From Anticarsia gemmatalis (Eukaryota > Arthropoda > Insecta > Lepidoptera > Erebidae), in assembly GCF_050436995.1 (NCBI RefSeq), contig NC_134755.1:6015001-6079000 (forward strand): 64,000 bases of DNA, in the 5' to 3' direction. The notes beneath the pieces are model-generated. The model saw only the letters and a program-made list of their open reading frames with translations, was not told where the DNA came from and searched no databases. Shown piece after piece: positions 30,001 to 45,000 of this stretch (the first letter of the stretch is position 1; each line of letters opens with the position of its first letter). Both the position numbers and the translations under genes were made by a program.

Positions 30001-33000
30001 TGAAACTTTGAACAATTTATTTGTAAATTATCTACCAAGCAGTATTATTAAATAAGTATAATGTTACGAGGCTCGGACATGTTTAATTGCCATTTACAAG
30101 CCTTAAATTTAAATTATTTATGAAATGATAGAAGCGACGATAAATAATTGCGTAAACATTAAAATTAGTCATGTATCATCTAAGAACGGGTATTCAATTT
30201 CCGTTTTAAAGTAGTCATCGACAGCCCTATAGGAAATAATAAACACATTGCCTACTTAGTAAAGCTTATCTTAGTTCGGTAGCCGAGACGAAACAATCCT
30301 CCAATCTTAAGCCGGCGTTGAACAAAATGATAGGCTTCGAATGCAATGAAAACTTAATTCTATGCATTAAATAATTCCGATATGCACTAGCTAGCAATTT
30401 CGTTTATGTTGATTGTTGGACCAATTGTTTGTTGTTATTTTCTTTTCAACAATACAAATATCAAACAAGTTAACAATGTACCGTATGTAAATATGGTCGT
30501 AGTAGGTATTATAAACAATTAAATAGTAGCTGTACGATAAATATCTGCTGCGACTGCTTGTTCTGAAAATGTATGGAAGTCGATATGAATAGGAGAGTAA
30601 TTGTTTGAGCTTGTTTTACTCAATAAAATTACTTTAACTTCCATTGGTACTTTTGTGATTTAAAAAAGAAACAAACAGTTATTTCATAACTTCATGTAAT
30701 GTTGAATTGCTTGATAAGCTCATGACTAATCAATGCCAATATTTTTTTTTTTACATTTGAAACTACATTTTTCGGATTGAGGGTGTACATAGAACGATTT
30801 CGCAACAGCCTGTAATCAATATAATGTTTGCAAACATCCTATTAAGTCAACACCGACAAAACTTGAACGCATTAAATTTAAGCAGTTGACTATTTAAATA
30901 GTACTATGCGTTCGCTATCCAAAAGAAGGTCACTTACATGTCGTAAATACTCACTGCAACTTATGCAATAAGGTTAAATAAATATGTAATTTGTGGATTA
31001 GTTGGTGCGTCGTCATTAAGCTGCCCACACGATATCGGAACTATCATTACGAAACGAACACTTCCTAAGTATTCTCAAGAATATATCGTGGGTACTCACC
31101 ACCTACATGGAATAAGATAATCTTTATATCGAAGGTGAATCGGCCGCCCACGGTCGCGGCAAAAACTACAGTCATCAGCTTACATCTAACAAAGGTAGCC
31201 GATTCGCTGGCCGTCTTAGTCAGAACGCCCATAATGACGAATATGGACATTTGTACAGCACTGTGTAGGTGGCACTTAGAACCCGGCCCCTGCCTTTATA
31301 TGGTCCCATGAAAAGTTCTATCGATATATCTAACGACGACAAAATAAGACACTAATTTGGCGTTTAGCGGTCCGGTAATCATCTTACGAAATTACGCAAT
31401 AGCGTGAGCTTTCTGGCATAGACCAATAACACAGTGGACATTATAGTGAAATTTAAAACTATCTCAATCGGCGTGCACAATAGAACCTTCACAACACATT
31501 GTGCTTTTCTTTCTGCGTGCTTGAATTCTCAGAAGAATAGAAAAACAACATAGAAAAAGATGACGAGAAAATTTATTTTTCTATGAATTGTGTCTTTGTA
31601 ATGCATTGTATAAGGTTTCCATGCATTTTGTTCATTGAATCTGAGAAAAAATATCCCGTAGATAATATACGAGTCACTAGCCATAAAAGTATTACGTTGT
31701 AGTAGCCAAGTTTAAATGGAAATGGCCATCTTCAATCATCATATCACAAGTACAAAGACAATGCTTGTACAAATGGATGTAAATACTCGAAACTATACCG
31801 CCATGAAAATGAGTACACACATGCTGAATACATGTTCTGAGCGATGTTTGAGCAACTCAAATTGCTTGCTGGGCTATTGCCGAAGCAAATAATGTCAGTA
31901 CAAGTAAACAGTTTAAATGCAATGATGCAGCGGAGCTCATTGGAAGCCGGTGCGTTTAAATAGGAACATTTGAATAACTAGTACGGAGCCAGTTCCAAAA
32001 TCTCCGTTACAAAGTAATCAAGTACCGTTCGCTTCGCTGAAACTTGTTATTATCAATATTTTAATTATTTATTATTCTAGTTTAGACACATAAATTATTT
32101 GTTATGTCTTTAATAAACAAAATGTAAGTTTAACAAGATATTTATTGATGGAATGTTGTCCATTTTGTCAAATGCTGCAGTAGGTAATGTCTAAAGCTAT
32201 ACAAAATAGGCCGTGGCTTTCTTGTCAAAATGGCGTTCCATTAAAATTCCCAATTTGGTGCGATTATGAACGATGAAATATTAGATTGGATTATATGAAA
32301 TATCGATGTCCAAGTAACAGAACTGATGGATGTTGCCACAAGTCCATATTTCATGCAGTGTATGGCCCATTGTATCTAGCCCAGTGACAAATTACTTCGG
32401 GTAGGCATACAAGTTTCGATGACAATATTGTAGATCGCAATGAAACCAGAATTGCATGGTCTATTTTATAATCAGGTCACAACGAACAACAGAATATTCA
32501 TCAATACATCTTGTCAATAGAATCAGTGCATAAAGTATCAATGATAGATGGAGTGGTGGCGGATAGATTGTAAAAGCTGTTTATTGTGGAAGTTTTGGCG
32601 AGATGTCAATGTTTAGAGTTGCGTCTTCCTACGTTATGATGATTACAACGACAGAAGACATAACACAATGTACGGAAACGTTTTTGCGAGTATGTTGTTC
32701 AGATTAGATCATGCTATCAACATAATAATTATAATAGTAAGTAAGACAAACACATGGAAGGAAACAGCCGAAGGTTGTTCCATCTATCATGTCCGAACTT
32801 CAATTTCATTGTGCTCGTAAGATTAGACAGATAGAAGTGTCAATAAAATAAATAGAGTTCCCAGATAATTCACATAATATTATCTTTTAGTTATTAATCA
32901 CCGGGCGCCAAGATTCTTGTCTTAACGGTCCCGTTAACCTTAAGACCCACCTTTATAATAAGCTTTATGTTGCGCTCCAAACAAAATATCTAATAAATGG

Positions 33001-36000
33001 CGTCACAGCCAAGTATTATAATGAAGATAAAAGGATCAGTAGCTACACAAGGTCGCATATTGTCAACGTTACACACCGTGTTAGGAACGAAACTGACCAG
33101 TGTTTTAATTTCAATAGAGTAGGTATTTACCCTTCCAGTAAGCATTCATGTTTGATTCATACGTGGACAGCGTTGAAAGTAAACTGTAACCTCAACGCGC
33201 CTAGAACATGTCACGAAGCTACACTGATTGTATCCTTACAGTCAGTTCACGATCTTTTGACATCTACAGCGGTTTTTAATGGCAAATATGTAACACGTAA
33301 AAGTGGATAAAGTGGTTATGTAAAGCGAGAAAATACCGCTTAAAACCTTGATGAGTTTCTAACTTACACAACAAACGTGTTACTACAAAAGGCTTTTCAT
33401 TAGACCATACTTGCTGGTCCACATTATTCAGAAGCCTAAGTAAACCAATATGCAAAATTTAAGTCACACCATTTCGAAACTCGGAATACAAATAGAGCCA
33501 CAACAATGGTCAATGGTTGACGTCGCTGGCAAATTGCAGCTGTTCTGCACAAAGAGGAGGATCATTGACGCTAACACCGACCACGCTTCTGAAACACGAG
33601 ACGTCTGCAACCGCTCCGACTACCGACACACTTAGCTTTGCTATAAACAATCGAATACCAAAAATAGATTTTATTACCAGAGCAATTGGATTCAATGTCG
33701 GTACAAATGATACCGCACTGTTCATTGTGGTATGTTCTACTTCATACACGATTCTAAAAGCAGCATACTTAGGCATATTGTTGATTGACAATGTTATGAA
33801 AACGAAGGGCTTGTATTCCACACAGGACTTGCGGTTAAGTCATAATAGAACAGTTATTTTATTGTTACCGATTTGTTATTTTAGGTCACGTATAACTCTC
33901 GTACTCGAATATTCTCTCTACATGTGGCTTTGGTATTTGGAGTCGAGATTCGATGACTCAAACTGGCTTCTAATTCGCGCCGACTGTGTCAAAGGTCCCG
34001 CCAATTTAAATACGAGATCGATAGTCCGCCGTATACGAGTATTTTGATAAATGGACGTTTGTTGCTTTAGAGTCGTGTTTTAGCATGTTTCTTAGCCGAG
34101 CCTATTGTCATTAAAATTCTTTGGTATTCAACAATAGGCAGTACATTAGTAGCAAATGTGGAACAACGACAGGAAACAAGAGAAACGTTTGTTAAGACTA
34201 CGCATCGCATGGGACGGACAAAAAAAGGGAAAAAAGCAACTAACGGTCATCCCTTTGTCTTGACGAGTAGAAGAAATCGTTGTGCAACGTGACGATTGTT
34301 TTGCAAGATACGTAGGCGTACGGAGATAATGCATTGAAAAAGCCTACACTTATTTGTAATACACACAAACAATTATTAAGGAAATGGAATTAAATATTAA
34401 GCGTGGGTTCCTTTTCAGTTTAATATTTGTAACATAGATGATGTCAAACGTGAAGTTAGGTATATGTGTACAGGTATGTACCTGTACACATATACCTAAC
34501 TTCACCTTTATGTTCATCAATTATGTTAATACAAGCAGGAAATAAAAATAATTATAACATCTAAAAATAACTTTAAATAATAGGAAACCGTAGCTATTGG
34601 GTTTATGAATAAAACCGTTGATTTAAAACGCAGAATATCAGTTATATACCCGGCATCTTGGGCTTATGTTTACTTAACTGAGTGTCATCATGATCAGCGT
34701 AACAACGATAGACATAAGGAAGAAATAACAAGAATATTTTAACACTGTTTGAAAATTCACATAATAAAGTTTTTATACGGACATTCTCTAAGTTTCAAGG
34801 ATGTCAAAAATACCGTATGAAGGCGTAAACGAAGTTAACACGAAAACACTTTTTGGGGCCCATTGTAGGTTCAAAACTACCTTTAGTACGTGGTTATCAT
34901 AATAAAAGTTCTACAAAAGTTGAAACGAGACAGAAAAGTGTACTGTTTCTTGTTTTTACGGTAACTGGTCGGCGTTAACCTAATTAAGACAAGTTCTCGC
35001 GATCAGCTGATAGTAGGTCACTTACTGTTAAATAAACATTTTCCTGGATTCATGGTTATGAAACGTCACTTTACGGAATAATTGTATTTTAATTAACACT
35101 GGCATGGTGTTTACGGATTACCGTTTCTCGCAACTTTGATGAACAAGCTAATAGTCATCGTTAGGTCAAGGTAATAAAAATTATGACAGTGTCTATATTT
35201 TGAAGAGTTTTCATACAACATAAATCATAGTGGATCTTTGCCGGACGGAAACTGCACATTAAATACTGCGTATCTATCGTGCATCCCCCCTCTTTATCCT
35301 TGGGACAAATTAACTAGGTAACACACAATACGTATTTTAGTTCGTGCAAAATATAAATGTAGTGCTTCGATGGAAAATATCGAATAGTAAACGAGACAAA
35401 CTAAACAGGTTTCAGAAGCTGCCATCCAAAATTCTTTTCATAACAATGAGATCCATATTAATGATCAAATGAAGTCGAAGAATTCTATAAAAACTTTTAT
35501 AGAAAATCCCTTTTTGGGTACGATCACTGATTTTTATACTGTTTAAGTCATACCATTAACTTTGAATCCCTGGAATTCTAAGAATTGTGAATAAAACCGC
35601 TACTAGTCGGCTACGAGCTGCATTGAAATGTCGTCAGTGTTGCCACACAAATTAATTATTCTGCGTGCACCTCAATAACCATCGTCGGCTTCACCGTTAA
35701 TCAGAATTTTAATTAATCGATTTATGGCCAGGGTTCGGACAATCGTAAAACAGCAATGACATCGAAACTTCACGACAACAGAGACATTAAACAGATGGCA
35801 CAGGTTGGAAAAGTCCGATGAGCAATAAGATTCCGTAATCTTGTATCTAACAAGGCAAAAAACGCAACAGAACTAACACTTTTTTATAAGGACGTTTGAG
35901 GATTACCTCATACGTATGCGGTGCCCCACGTATACGGTGACGTCACCAACAAAGGAACTCCGATTGGATAATAGGGACCCTTGAATAAATACACAAGAGA

Positions 36001-39000
36001 ACCTGCGAACAGGTACGGTTATAAGCCAACAGGTGCAACTTGTTATTCTTTTTATTAGATATCATCTTAGAATTTATTTGCCGTTTTATTCGTATGGTGT
36101 GCGACCATTTCTGTAGCTATAAAATGTGCGAAAGTTCCTTGTTATTTAATCGATGTATTCATATTAAAAACTTTTAGAACAGTATATATATTTGTGTTAT
36201 TCGACAACAACGGGTAGGAGTTCGATCGCATAGGTACACTGAAGTACCACAATGTCTGCGTATTCTCTACAATGCTAAGTTTATCCAGACTATCTGCGCA
36301 TTGGTTTCCGGTCGTTGATTATTTTAAATTTATTGCTTAAGTATTAGATATTTTGGAACCCCATCCGAAGCAGTAAAATAAACATGCTCTGATCCTGCTT
36401 ATAAAACGTCAGACATTTTGTTTGTTTACATTATTGCTAATCTTTTTAGCGTTGGAAAATGATGTCATGGTTTGAATCACATAGGTAGGCTGCTGCTCAA
36501 AGATTTAGTAGGTAGTCAGATGACGTAGAAGCAGAAAAAAGACTTCATGAGCATTGAGCATTCAATAAGCGTAATATTTACTTACCGCAAAATTGTCGGC
36601 AGCTGTCGCTTGGACGCAAACTACTATATTTATGCGCGGTTGGCGTGAAACAGATTCTTGGTTGTCTTTACAATCGTCTCTAATAATTTACTGAAGCGTC
36701 TTGAAGTGCACCAGGCGTGACACTAGTCTTCCTGACAAATAATGAAATAACTAGTAAGAGAAACTAGCAAAAGGATTTAAGTACTCAATGCAGTTCTTAA
36801 AAGAAACATTTTAAATGAGTCTTTACCATATTTAGTAATCAATTAAAAATTGGGAAGGATTTATTTTTAAGGAAACTACAAAACACTACCTCCTTCCACC
36901 TCAATGCGTAGATCACGTTTAGAAAATGCAGAAACCTATGTGACAATCAAACGTGCTTGCCGAGTTAACAAGATGTCCAAGTGACACCAATTTACATTGA
37001 TTAATTAAATAAACAAGTTTTAGTACCTTCAAAGGTCAAAAACACAAATAACCACTTATTACACATTGAGAATTCGATGCCTAAATTTATTCTAAACAGC
37101 AACATTAGCGATATATGCAAACGAAACGAAGTCCAAGTGATCGCCAAGTTCAAGGCTTTAGAGGCGGATACCAGCCACCGCGTTCTTATATCAAAGCATT
37201 AGAGTTTACATCGGTCACAATCGTAACGAATCGTTTACGATGAACGTTTCAAAACTGCAATCACATTGTTACGTGTCGACGGACGGCAACAACCTGATTG
37301 TACCGTTAAGCGAGCCGCGCAAAACTGACCTAGTGCCGGGAAAGTTATCAGGGACGACCGTGTTCCGTTTCACGACCCGAGCCGAGCCCAGCATCGAGAT
37401 CGATCATGAGCCTGCGTGTGTTACCTCCGTGTTTTTTAATAAGTTCTCAGAAAAATTGTAGGTTATCGGCTGTAGATAATATCGTCAGAAATCAAAACGG
37501 TGATGTCATACGTACAGGATGTTCTAATGGTAATTTTAGTGGTTCATGCGATACTAGCTTGATTATTAGTGATAAAATGGTCAACCGTGTCATACCATTC
37601 CCTGTTAATGAACATTAATTCACTGCAAGTGGAACTGATTCAATTGCTATCACCCATCTACAGACGGCATTGAACTTTGTCGAAACAATTTGTATCAGCC
37701 GGGCTGAGTGGCATGTTCAGACGGTGAGTTCAGACAGAATCGTATAACGGAAGTTATTGAAAATTGAAACATACTTAATACAATCTTCTTTTTTACATAG
37801 CGACACGTTTGGTAAATTCTCAGAACAAATTCTTATTGGGGCTGAGTACAGTACTCACTGTGACGAAAAGAGAAAAAGATCAATCTGACTAGATATTTAA
37901 CTATAATTTTATAATATCGCTTTTGAAGCGTGTAAGAGGTGTATCAAGGATGTTCAGATGCATGGATAAGGAGTGTGTTGTATATTTATAGTTGCACGCG
38001 GGGTCGACGTTCCTCTCGTCTCCCACGCCGCGCCTGCCGCCCCGATACGATGGGATCTACAAATCAGTTACACGATGAAACACTATTCGCGTGCAAAACA
38101 AAAATAACACTGTTAGCATACCAAATATTTAGAAGGAACAAAGACGTCACAACCTAACGTTAATGGAATTAGAATCGCTGATAAACTCAATATGGCAAAT
38201 AAATCCTAAAGAAGAGGCAATGAGATCGATTAACTAAAGCTCCTGGCACATCGATTTGTTCTTACAATTAATTTCAAAACTTATCCACATAAATCGAAAC
38301 CAAATTGGAACGATAACTTAATAAGGCAACTCAAACAAATAATAGGCCACAGTACATAAAGCTTATTTGGCGTATCGGTAGCCAATGATATAGGTATCTT
38401 ATTAGTTCACTTTAAGAAAACGAATTATTCGACGTAGGGGTTTATGATACCAGTTGCGCACAAAGTGGAGCACATAAGTTTCAGCTGTCAGAATAAAGTA
38501 AAAGATATTTGTTATTGTAAACAAGAAAATTTGTTTGACAGCTGCTAAACCGCATTGTACAAGCTTTTTAAGTAATGTTAAAAATTTATGCCACTACTAG
38601 GAGCTATATATTTAAAGAAGATCAAATGAATGAATGACCTAATGAGTCACGACTACACGCGGCTGAGACGTAGAGTTCTGAAGAACGGTTCCTACGAAAT
38701 ACCAACATAAATCTGTTTCTTAATCAACAAAGCATGCTGACATTATACTAAAATTTCGGATTCACGCACATTTTTTTATTTAAACATTTTAATCAATCCG
38801 TCAATGGTGCGAAACTGGAAAGCCATAGGTAGGGTTCATCAAAGCAATGACAGTTCGTGCTTTGCCTATTATGGTGTTCGTACGTACACACTTTATGACC
38901 CTTCGTGTTCAATACTCAAAAATGTAGATTACATCATTTGTACGACCATCGAGGACTTCCAGAGTTGCTCTGAGTCATGTGACAAAAAATGAATATGCAA

Positions 39001-42000
39001 ATTACAAACGTTTTGAAATCTATGAATAGATACAGTAACGATGTCTACAAAGCGGCAAGAACAATTAAATTACAGCAATGTGAGAAGATAGCAGAAGGAA
39101 TAACAATTGTAATATACGTAGATTATAGCTTCGCGTGTTAATTAATTATCAGAACGTTGGACAAAACCTACGCCTTACAAACTAACAAAGTGCTACACTA
39201 AACTAAAATTCAGGGAATTCTTCTCATCTCTCCAGACGTGCCAGAGCACGATAGATTTATTTAAACATATTTAAAACGATAGAATGCGGATCCAGTGTCA
39301 TTTGTAGCGACTCATTCATAATTTTAGAGTGAGGATTAAAATAGCGAGAGTCACGTCCACGACGATAGTGAAAAATGAAACAGGTGATGCGAGGAACGTA
39401 CCGTGTTGCGTGAAGACAAGATGTGGGATGACAAACAAACTTCGGTCGTTCAACTCTACAGGAAGAGTATGTTTTCTGGCGGCTGGATTTAATACATAAA
39501 TGTTTATGTTACCGTCTCAAATTCTTGAAAACAGAAGGTAGGTAGGTAATATCGAATTGAATGTCTAAATATTTTCTTATCATCATATAATTAAGAAACT
39601 GACGGCTGAAGCCGAAGCAAAAGTGACATCAGTGGAACATACTGAGTAAAATTCACGTTTTTCTCGAGCAACATCCTCGTGGACAGCAAAAATAAAGTTA
39701 CACTGACTAATTACTGCTTGGACAGAGTCCCAACCAGATAAACACCTAAACCTCAGCCAAAAATACACAAGATGGCGTCGAGTTCATAATAAAACAATTT
39801 AATGGGCCAGCGCGCTTTCCGCGGTGACGAAATCTGCGCCGACGCATTCTCGTTGCGTAACTTGAAACGCGATCTGTGCAGGAGAAAACTGTTTAAGGTC
39901 AAAATAATTATATTGCATGTGTAGAATGCATTAGCACAATGAAAAACCAACCTAATGTACATATTAAACTGATTAAAGTTGATACTTTAAGTTACGAAAC
40001 CTAACATAGACCAGATGAACCACTTACAAAAACTACTTACTTACATACATTTAAGTATAATTTGGAAGTTGTTTCAAACAGGCAAACTAACGAGACCTTA
40101 TCAAGATCACGGTTCATAACGGTATAACAATGAGGCTTTACATATTTCGCTTAGTAAATACATTAATACGAGTAGGGGCGATGGACAACAAACGAATCTG
40201 ACGATTGTTTACGCGCGAGTGCGACGGGACGGGCGCGGCGGAAGCTTGGCGGAACCTCGCGTCATTGGCTCGCGTCTACCGGTCCAAAAATTGGCCACCA
40301 TCGCCATCGCCACGCTTCATTCATGTCACACATCATCCGCTACTCGTACGTCACGTGCAAGATAACAATCACAATGGATATAGCACAAATATAAACACCA
40401 TTCCAACAACACAAAACTAAACATTTTGTCTAAAAATTTACTCCTAGACACACCCAATACAGCATAATATAAAATTCTAAGGCAGAATAACATTCCATTG
40501 TGGAATGCTTTAGATTTAATGAGTCAGCTAGATTTATCGTGACCGGAGACAAGTAAGGAACCATTTAGGCACTCCCATCCTGAACGTCTTGTAATTTTTA
40601 TTACGCAGGCAACCCCGCCCTTCATTGTTATGGGGTTTAATGAGTGTGAGCTCGTGCCGCCTGGGTTCCTGTTGCGTGTATCCGAGAATAAAAATATATT
40701 GGATATGGCAAACAGTATTTCGTTTGACGAGATAACCATCTGGACATTAAAGACATTCCTGCTCTTATAAACTCGGTCTGCTAGTTGGAATGAATTAAAG
40801 CAACATTTTGGAACGTTTATGTATCTATCTGTTTATCATTCACACGTGCTTTGGCTTTATAGCTAAATATTTTCTGGGGTTTAGCCTCAGATGCATGAAA
40901 TAAATGACTAAACTCGTTCTGCCAAAAGGTATATTATGATGGTAATCGTGCTTTATGACGTTAGTAATGCTTTAAAACTTACAACATTAAAATTCGATGA
41001 TAAATTCAAAATTTTACTCCAACATACCTGTAACAAAAAAATTACAACGTTATTCAGATATCACAATTATCGCAACAAAATGAGAACATTTCCAAATATC
41101 GTATCCATGAACCAAACCGCCTCCAGATGGTTTATAAATACACAACGCCATGACATTAAAAATATCCAATTAAGTCGTATTAAGTCCTATTTGAGGGATA
41201 TGTTCAAACGATATCCAATCTTATGTGATAGACCATAAGGTTCATTTGCTTTGCAGTTGTGGAATGTTGCTTCCAGAGATATCAAGAAGACGGCTGTGTA
41301 AGTCGTTACGGGGTTCCGGCTAGCGTTTGATATTTTCGCTCTATGAATATTTTTATTTAGATCATGAAGCTCAACCTAGAATTTAGTTTATGAAACTAGT
41401 ACCTTATGACATCGCAGACTGAAAATTGTGTAAGTAGTTCATACACATTAAAATTTTCGTTCATAATGTAAACTCGGCAACTACGCTTCATTAAAACACG
41501 TGGGTATGGGAGAGCGTGAAACGATGCGTACAACAATAAATTGCTTGATATTTAAAGGGGAGAGTTATCACAATGCACAAATTAAAAAGTCAGTGAGAAA
41601 ATATAATGAAATGCAGGATAGATCGATGAGAACGCATGCGGGCTCTGAGCAAAAATTAATGGCACTAACCGTAAACTTTTTATTATTCAATTAGGAAACA
41701 TTTTTATGGAGATTGCGATAAGGCTAAACACGGTTTGAATGTTCTAATAGAATGATTATATTCAAGTAAACCTCATGTAGTTTCCAGAGAGAATGACTTT
41801 TCAATCAACGTTAAAAATGTAGAGAAATTAAGAGCTTGCTATTATAATAAAATATTGATCTATCTTACATAAATAATTTATTTGCGTTTATTGCTGTAGA
41901 ATCTTATCTCTTAAAATATTACTTTGACTTTTCTTCAAAGTTTCCTCATTATCTAAAAAACTAAGTAGGTCATATACATAGTGATACTTCTTTCTGCTTC

Positions 42001-45000
42001 TATTTTATATTTGCTAGACTGTCCCCATTTTTGAACAATTTAATCGAAAATAATTACACATTTTCATGGTAATAAACAAGTTTTAACGATGTTATTCGGT
42101 ATTATCTCAATTCAGATAATCCCTCGTAATTTACATAGAAGTCTACAGAAAGTATTTGAGTAATTTTGTAATGCATATAAATGACCCAATTAGATGAAGT
42201 TGGCTAGTATCCAAAGAACAAGACTGGATGCAGTTCCTTCTATTTAAATTACCAGTTTTACTTACATAATGTGGCTATTTCTCTGTTTTGTAGCCCTCGC
42301 TTTGAGTCATAGTCACACAAAGTACTTTATATTCATATTAAATAGTTTCTTGACGACCTGTTGTACTGGGCCTGGAGAAACAACGTTATAAACAGGACCA
42401 TTATCATCATTAGCACAAAATTACGTAAATGGCCAATAATAAAGTTGGCATTAAACATAGGTGCTTCAAGTCTACTGACTGACCTTACATTATTTATCTG
42501 CAAAAACATAATCTTCTCATCTATTCGCAGGTTCGTTAATAAAATAAACAGCGATTATGTGCACAATACAAGTGTTATTAGCACAATCACTCTAACCTAC
42601 ATCGAATGTCGATCAAGGAATTCGCAGTAGCACAGTTGTCCCTCAATGCAAATAATATTGGAACTAGGCAATGCAGTGAAACATTCTGTTATTCAAAGTA
42701 TTCAATTAAGATAACATTTTGTCGCGCAACGGCAACGTCTATAAATAGGCGTTAAACGCCGTTTTACACAAGTGTGTTTCTAGGAATTTAAAAATTTACC
42801 TCAGCGGGGGACTAACATACCGCTCACTTCTTACCGCCCTAATAACAAGCAAAAAACTATGGGTTCCATTTTTGTAAATTCTAACATTCTGCTTTATAAA
42901 AATCATAAATGGTGTAAAGATGGAGTAATTAAATTAACAGATGACGTCGTGTAGGCGAGCCGGCAAACACGTGAAGTGTTGGTTGAGCTAGAGAGTGACA
43001 GATATATCTGTGATAGGCTAGTACGAGTGAGAACATTATAATCTAACAGTATCTGAAAGAAAAGACAAGCAGACGACTTCTCGCCGCTGAGTCATAGAAT
43101 CACGACCTTTTTATATAGACGAAACATTAAACCGAATATATTTAAAATTAATACATGTTTCCTGTATTAATAGCAAACAAAACTTTTTGTGCCCGATTAA
43201 ATATTAAATGACTCAATTCGAATTTCCTCTGACCTTGTTTTAATAGTACCTCAGTACTCAAAACGCCGTCACTATACTGAATCAAAAAACTGTCAGTAAT
43301 CGGATATTTGCTCAGCAATCATTAGTATTTGACGTGTGTGGTTAAAATCACATATCAACAATTGCACAATCGTATGAATGAACCGGTAAACGCTGTGCGT
43401 TCACCAAATTGCTTAATGCGAAATGAATGGGACCCTTAAGCCGTCTACACTAGAACCGACGGCGGAGCGGCGCCAGCGCATCCCACACACATGGCGCAAC
43501 GGAGGCACTTTCATCATGTTTGTGTAGCTTGTTAGTAACGCCTTGCCTATCGATTATAGAAAGCGAATATCGGAGCTCGAAAATCTGAAAAACTGTATCC
43601 GAAAACAACGATGGTGTCATAATCTTTTTTAGATTTTGTCTAATCAATATTCATTAGCACTATTATGAGTAAGCGGTTATGTTTAGATTCACACAGCACT
43701 CAGAGAAGTGATATCTTTAAACCGCGTAAAACTATGAAACTGTCGTCGATGGACAAGTCTTTGAATGTCGACTGTCGGGCGCCACCTACGTGCCTCTGTA
43801 GAAAGTTGAAGAACTAGACCGGCCCAGTTTGGACGAATTACAAAGTATATCAGAATTACGCAGTCATGTACCAAGCATTTATATTTTTACTCTCCAATGC
43901 TGGTAAAACACAAACTGTTTTTCCTGTTTACTTTGACATTGGGGAGTTATCTGATGACAAAAGATATAAAATCGAATTTATGGGAGCACCTGTGTCGTTA
44001 ATATTCCTAACGTGGAACTAATTCATGAAATTAGCATTAATTACAATAAAGCAGAGTTGAACATCGATAAAAATTAAATAATAATAATGTGAAATTATTG
44101 TTAACGTAAACATTAAATAACAGGTCATTCAGACAGCGCGGTCGCTGCACGGATCGAGATTAGTGTGTAGCGTGAAGGCCGGACAAGCGTTATCGCAGTA
44201 ATAGGGTAAACAATAAATTTCGCAATTTTTATAATGCTCGCAATATTATATTTGCTTTTTCATAAATCTGTTGACAGCAGGAGTTAAAGGATTAACTAAG
44301 GCCCCACGATCACTCTTCTCCTTTTGAACTAATCTTAGGTTAAACTGAACACTGAAAACTAAAATGAAGTTTGTAGTATTTTCTGAAGTTTTGATTTCAA
44401 TGATAAGAGTGGAAAGGTACGTTGAATTATAAATACATAATTCTCTAAAAGAAAATATCTAATTCTGTCAATTTTTAAATATATCTAGCCAATATGCCAA
44501 AATTCTTACACGTGTCATTAGGAATAGAAACGTTTTTTTACGTAGAACAAGATTATTGAGGACAAAGGGAAGGTCAATGGTCTATTTGTTTTTACTAATG
44601 TTTTCTTCGAAATGGAAGTAAAAACGAATTTTTAATATTAATAATATATGATTGAAAACAGTTAACAATTGATATAACTCAGGATGTCAAAATATTTTAA
44701 TCGTATTCCTAAATACAAAAGTTGACATTATTGACTCGTGCCAAGATCTACGTTTCAAATCTATAAATTAATTGTACAACTTATATTTCCTTTGTGTCTC
44801 GACTCTAGTCATTTATTATGATAAGAATATTGTTTTTATTGCCTTATTCAATAAGATTCATAAGCATTACATAGGATTTACATTCATCTGTGGTCGTTAG
44901 TACAAAGTATCAACTTGTATGGACGACCAAGCTTCTAACAAATGTAACATAGAAACAGGTAACTAATGGGATTTTCCAGATTATGTTAATACTGACTGTA

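Noticed and set aside
34561..34570. CTAAAAATAA, a MEF2-type consensus in how intron 1
   Set aside because: MEF2 is a plausible regulator of a muscle gene, but such A/T motifs are expected many times by chance in this sequence.
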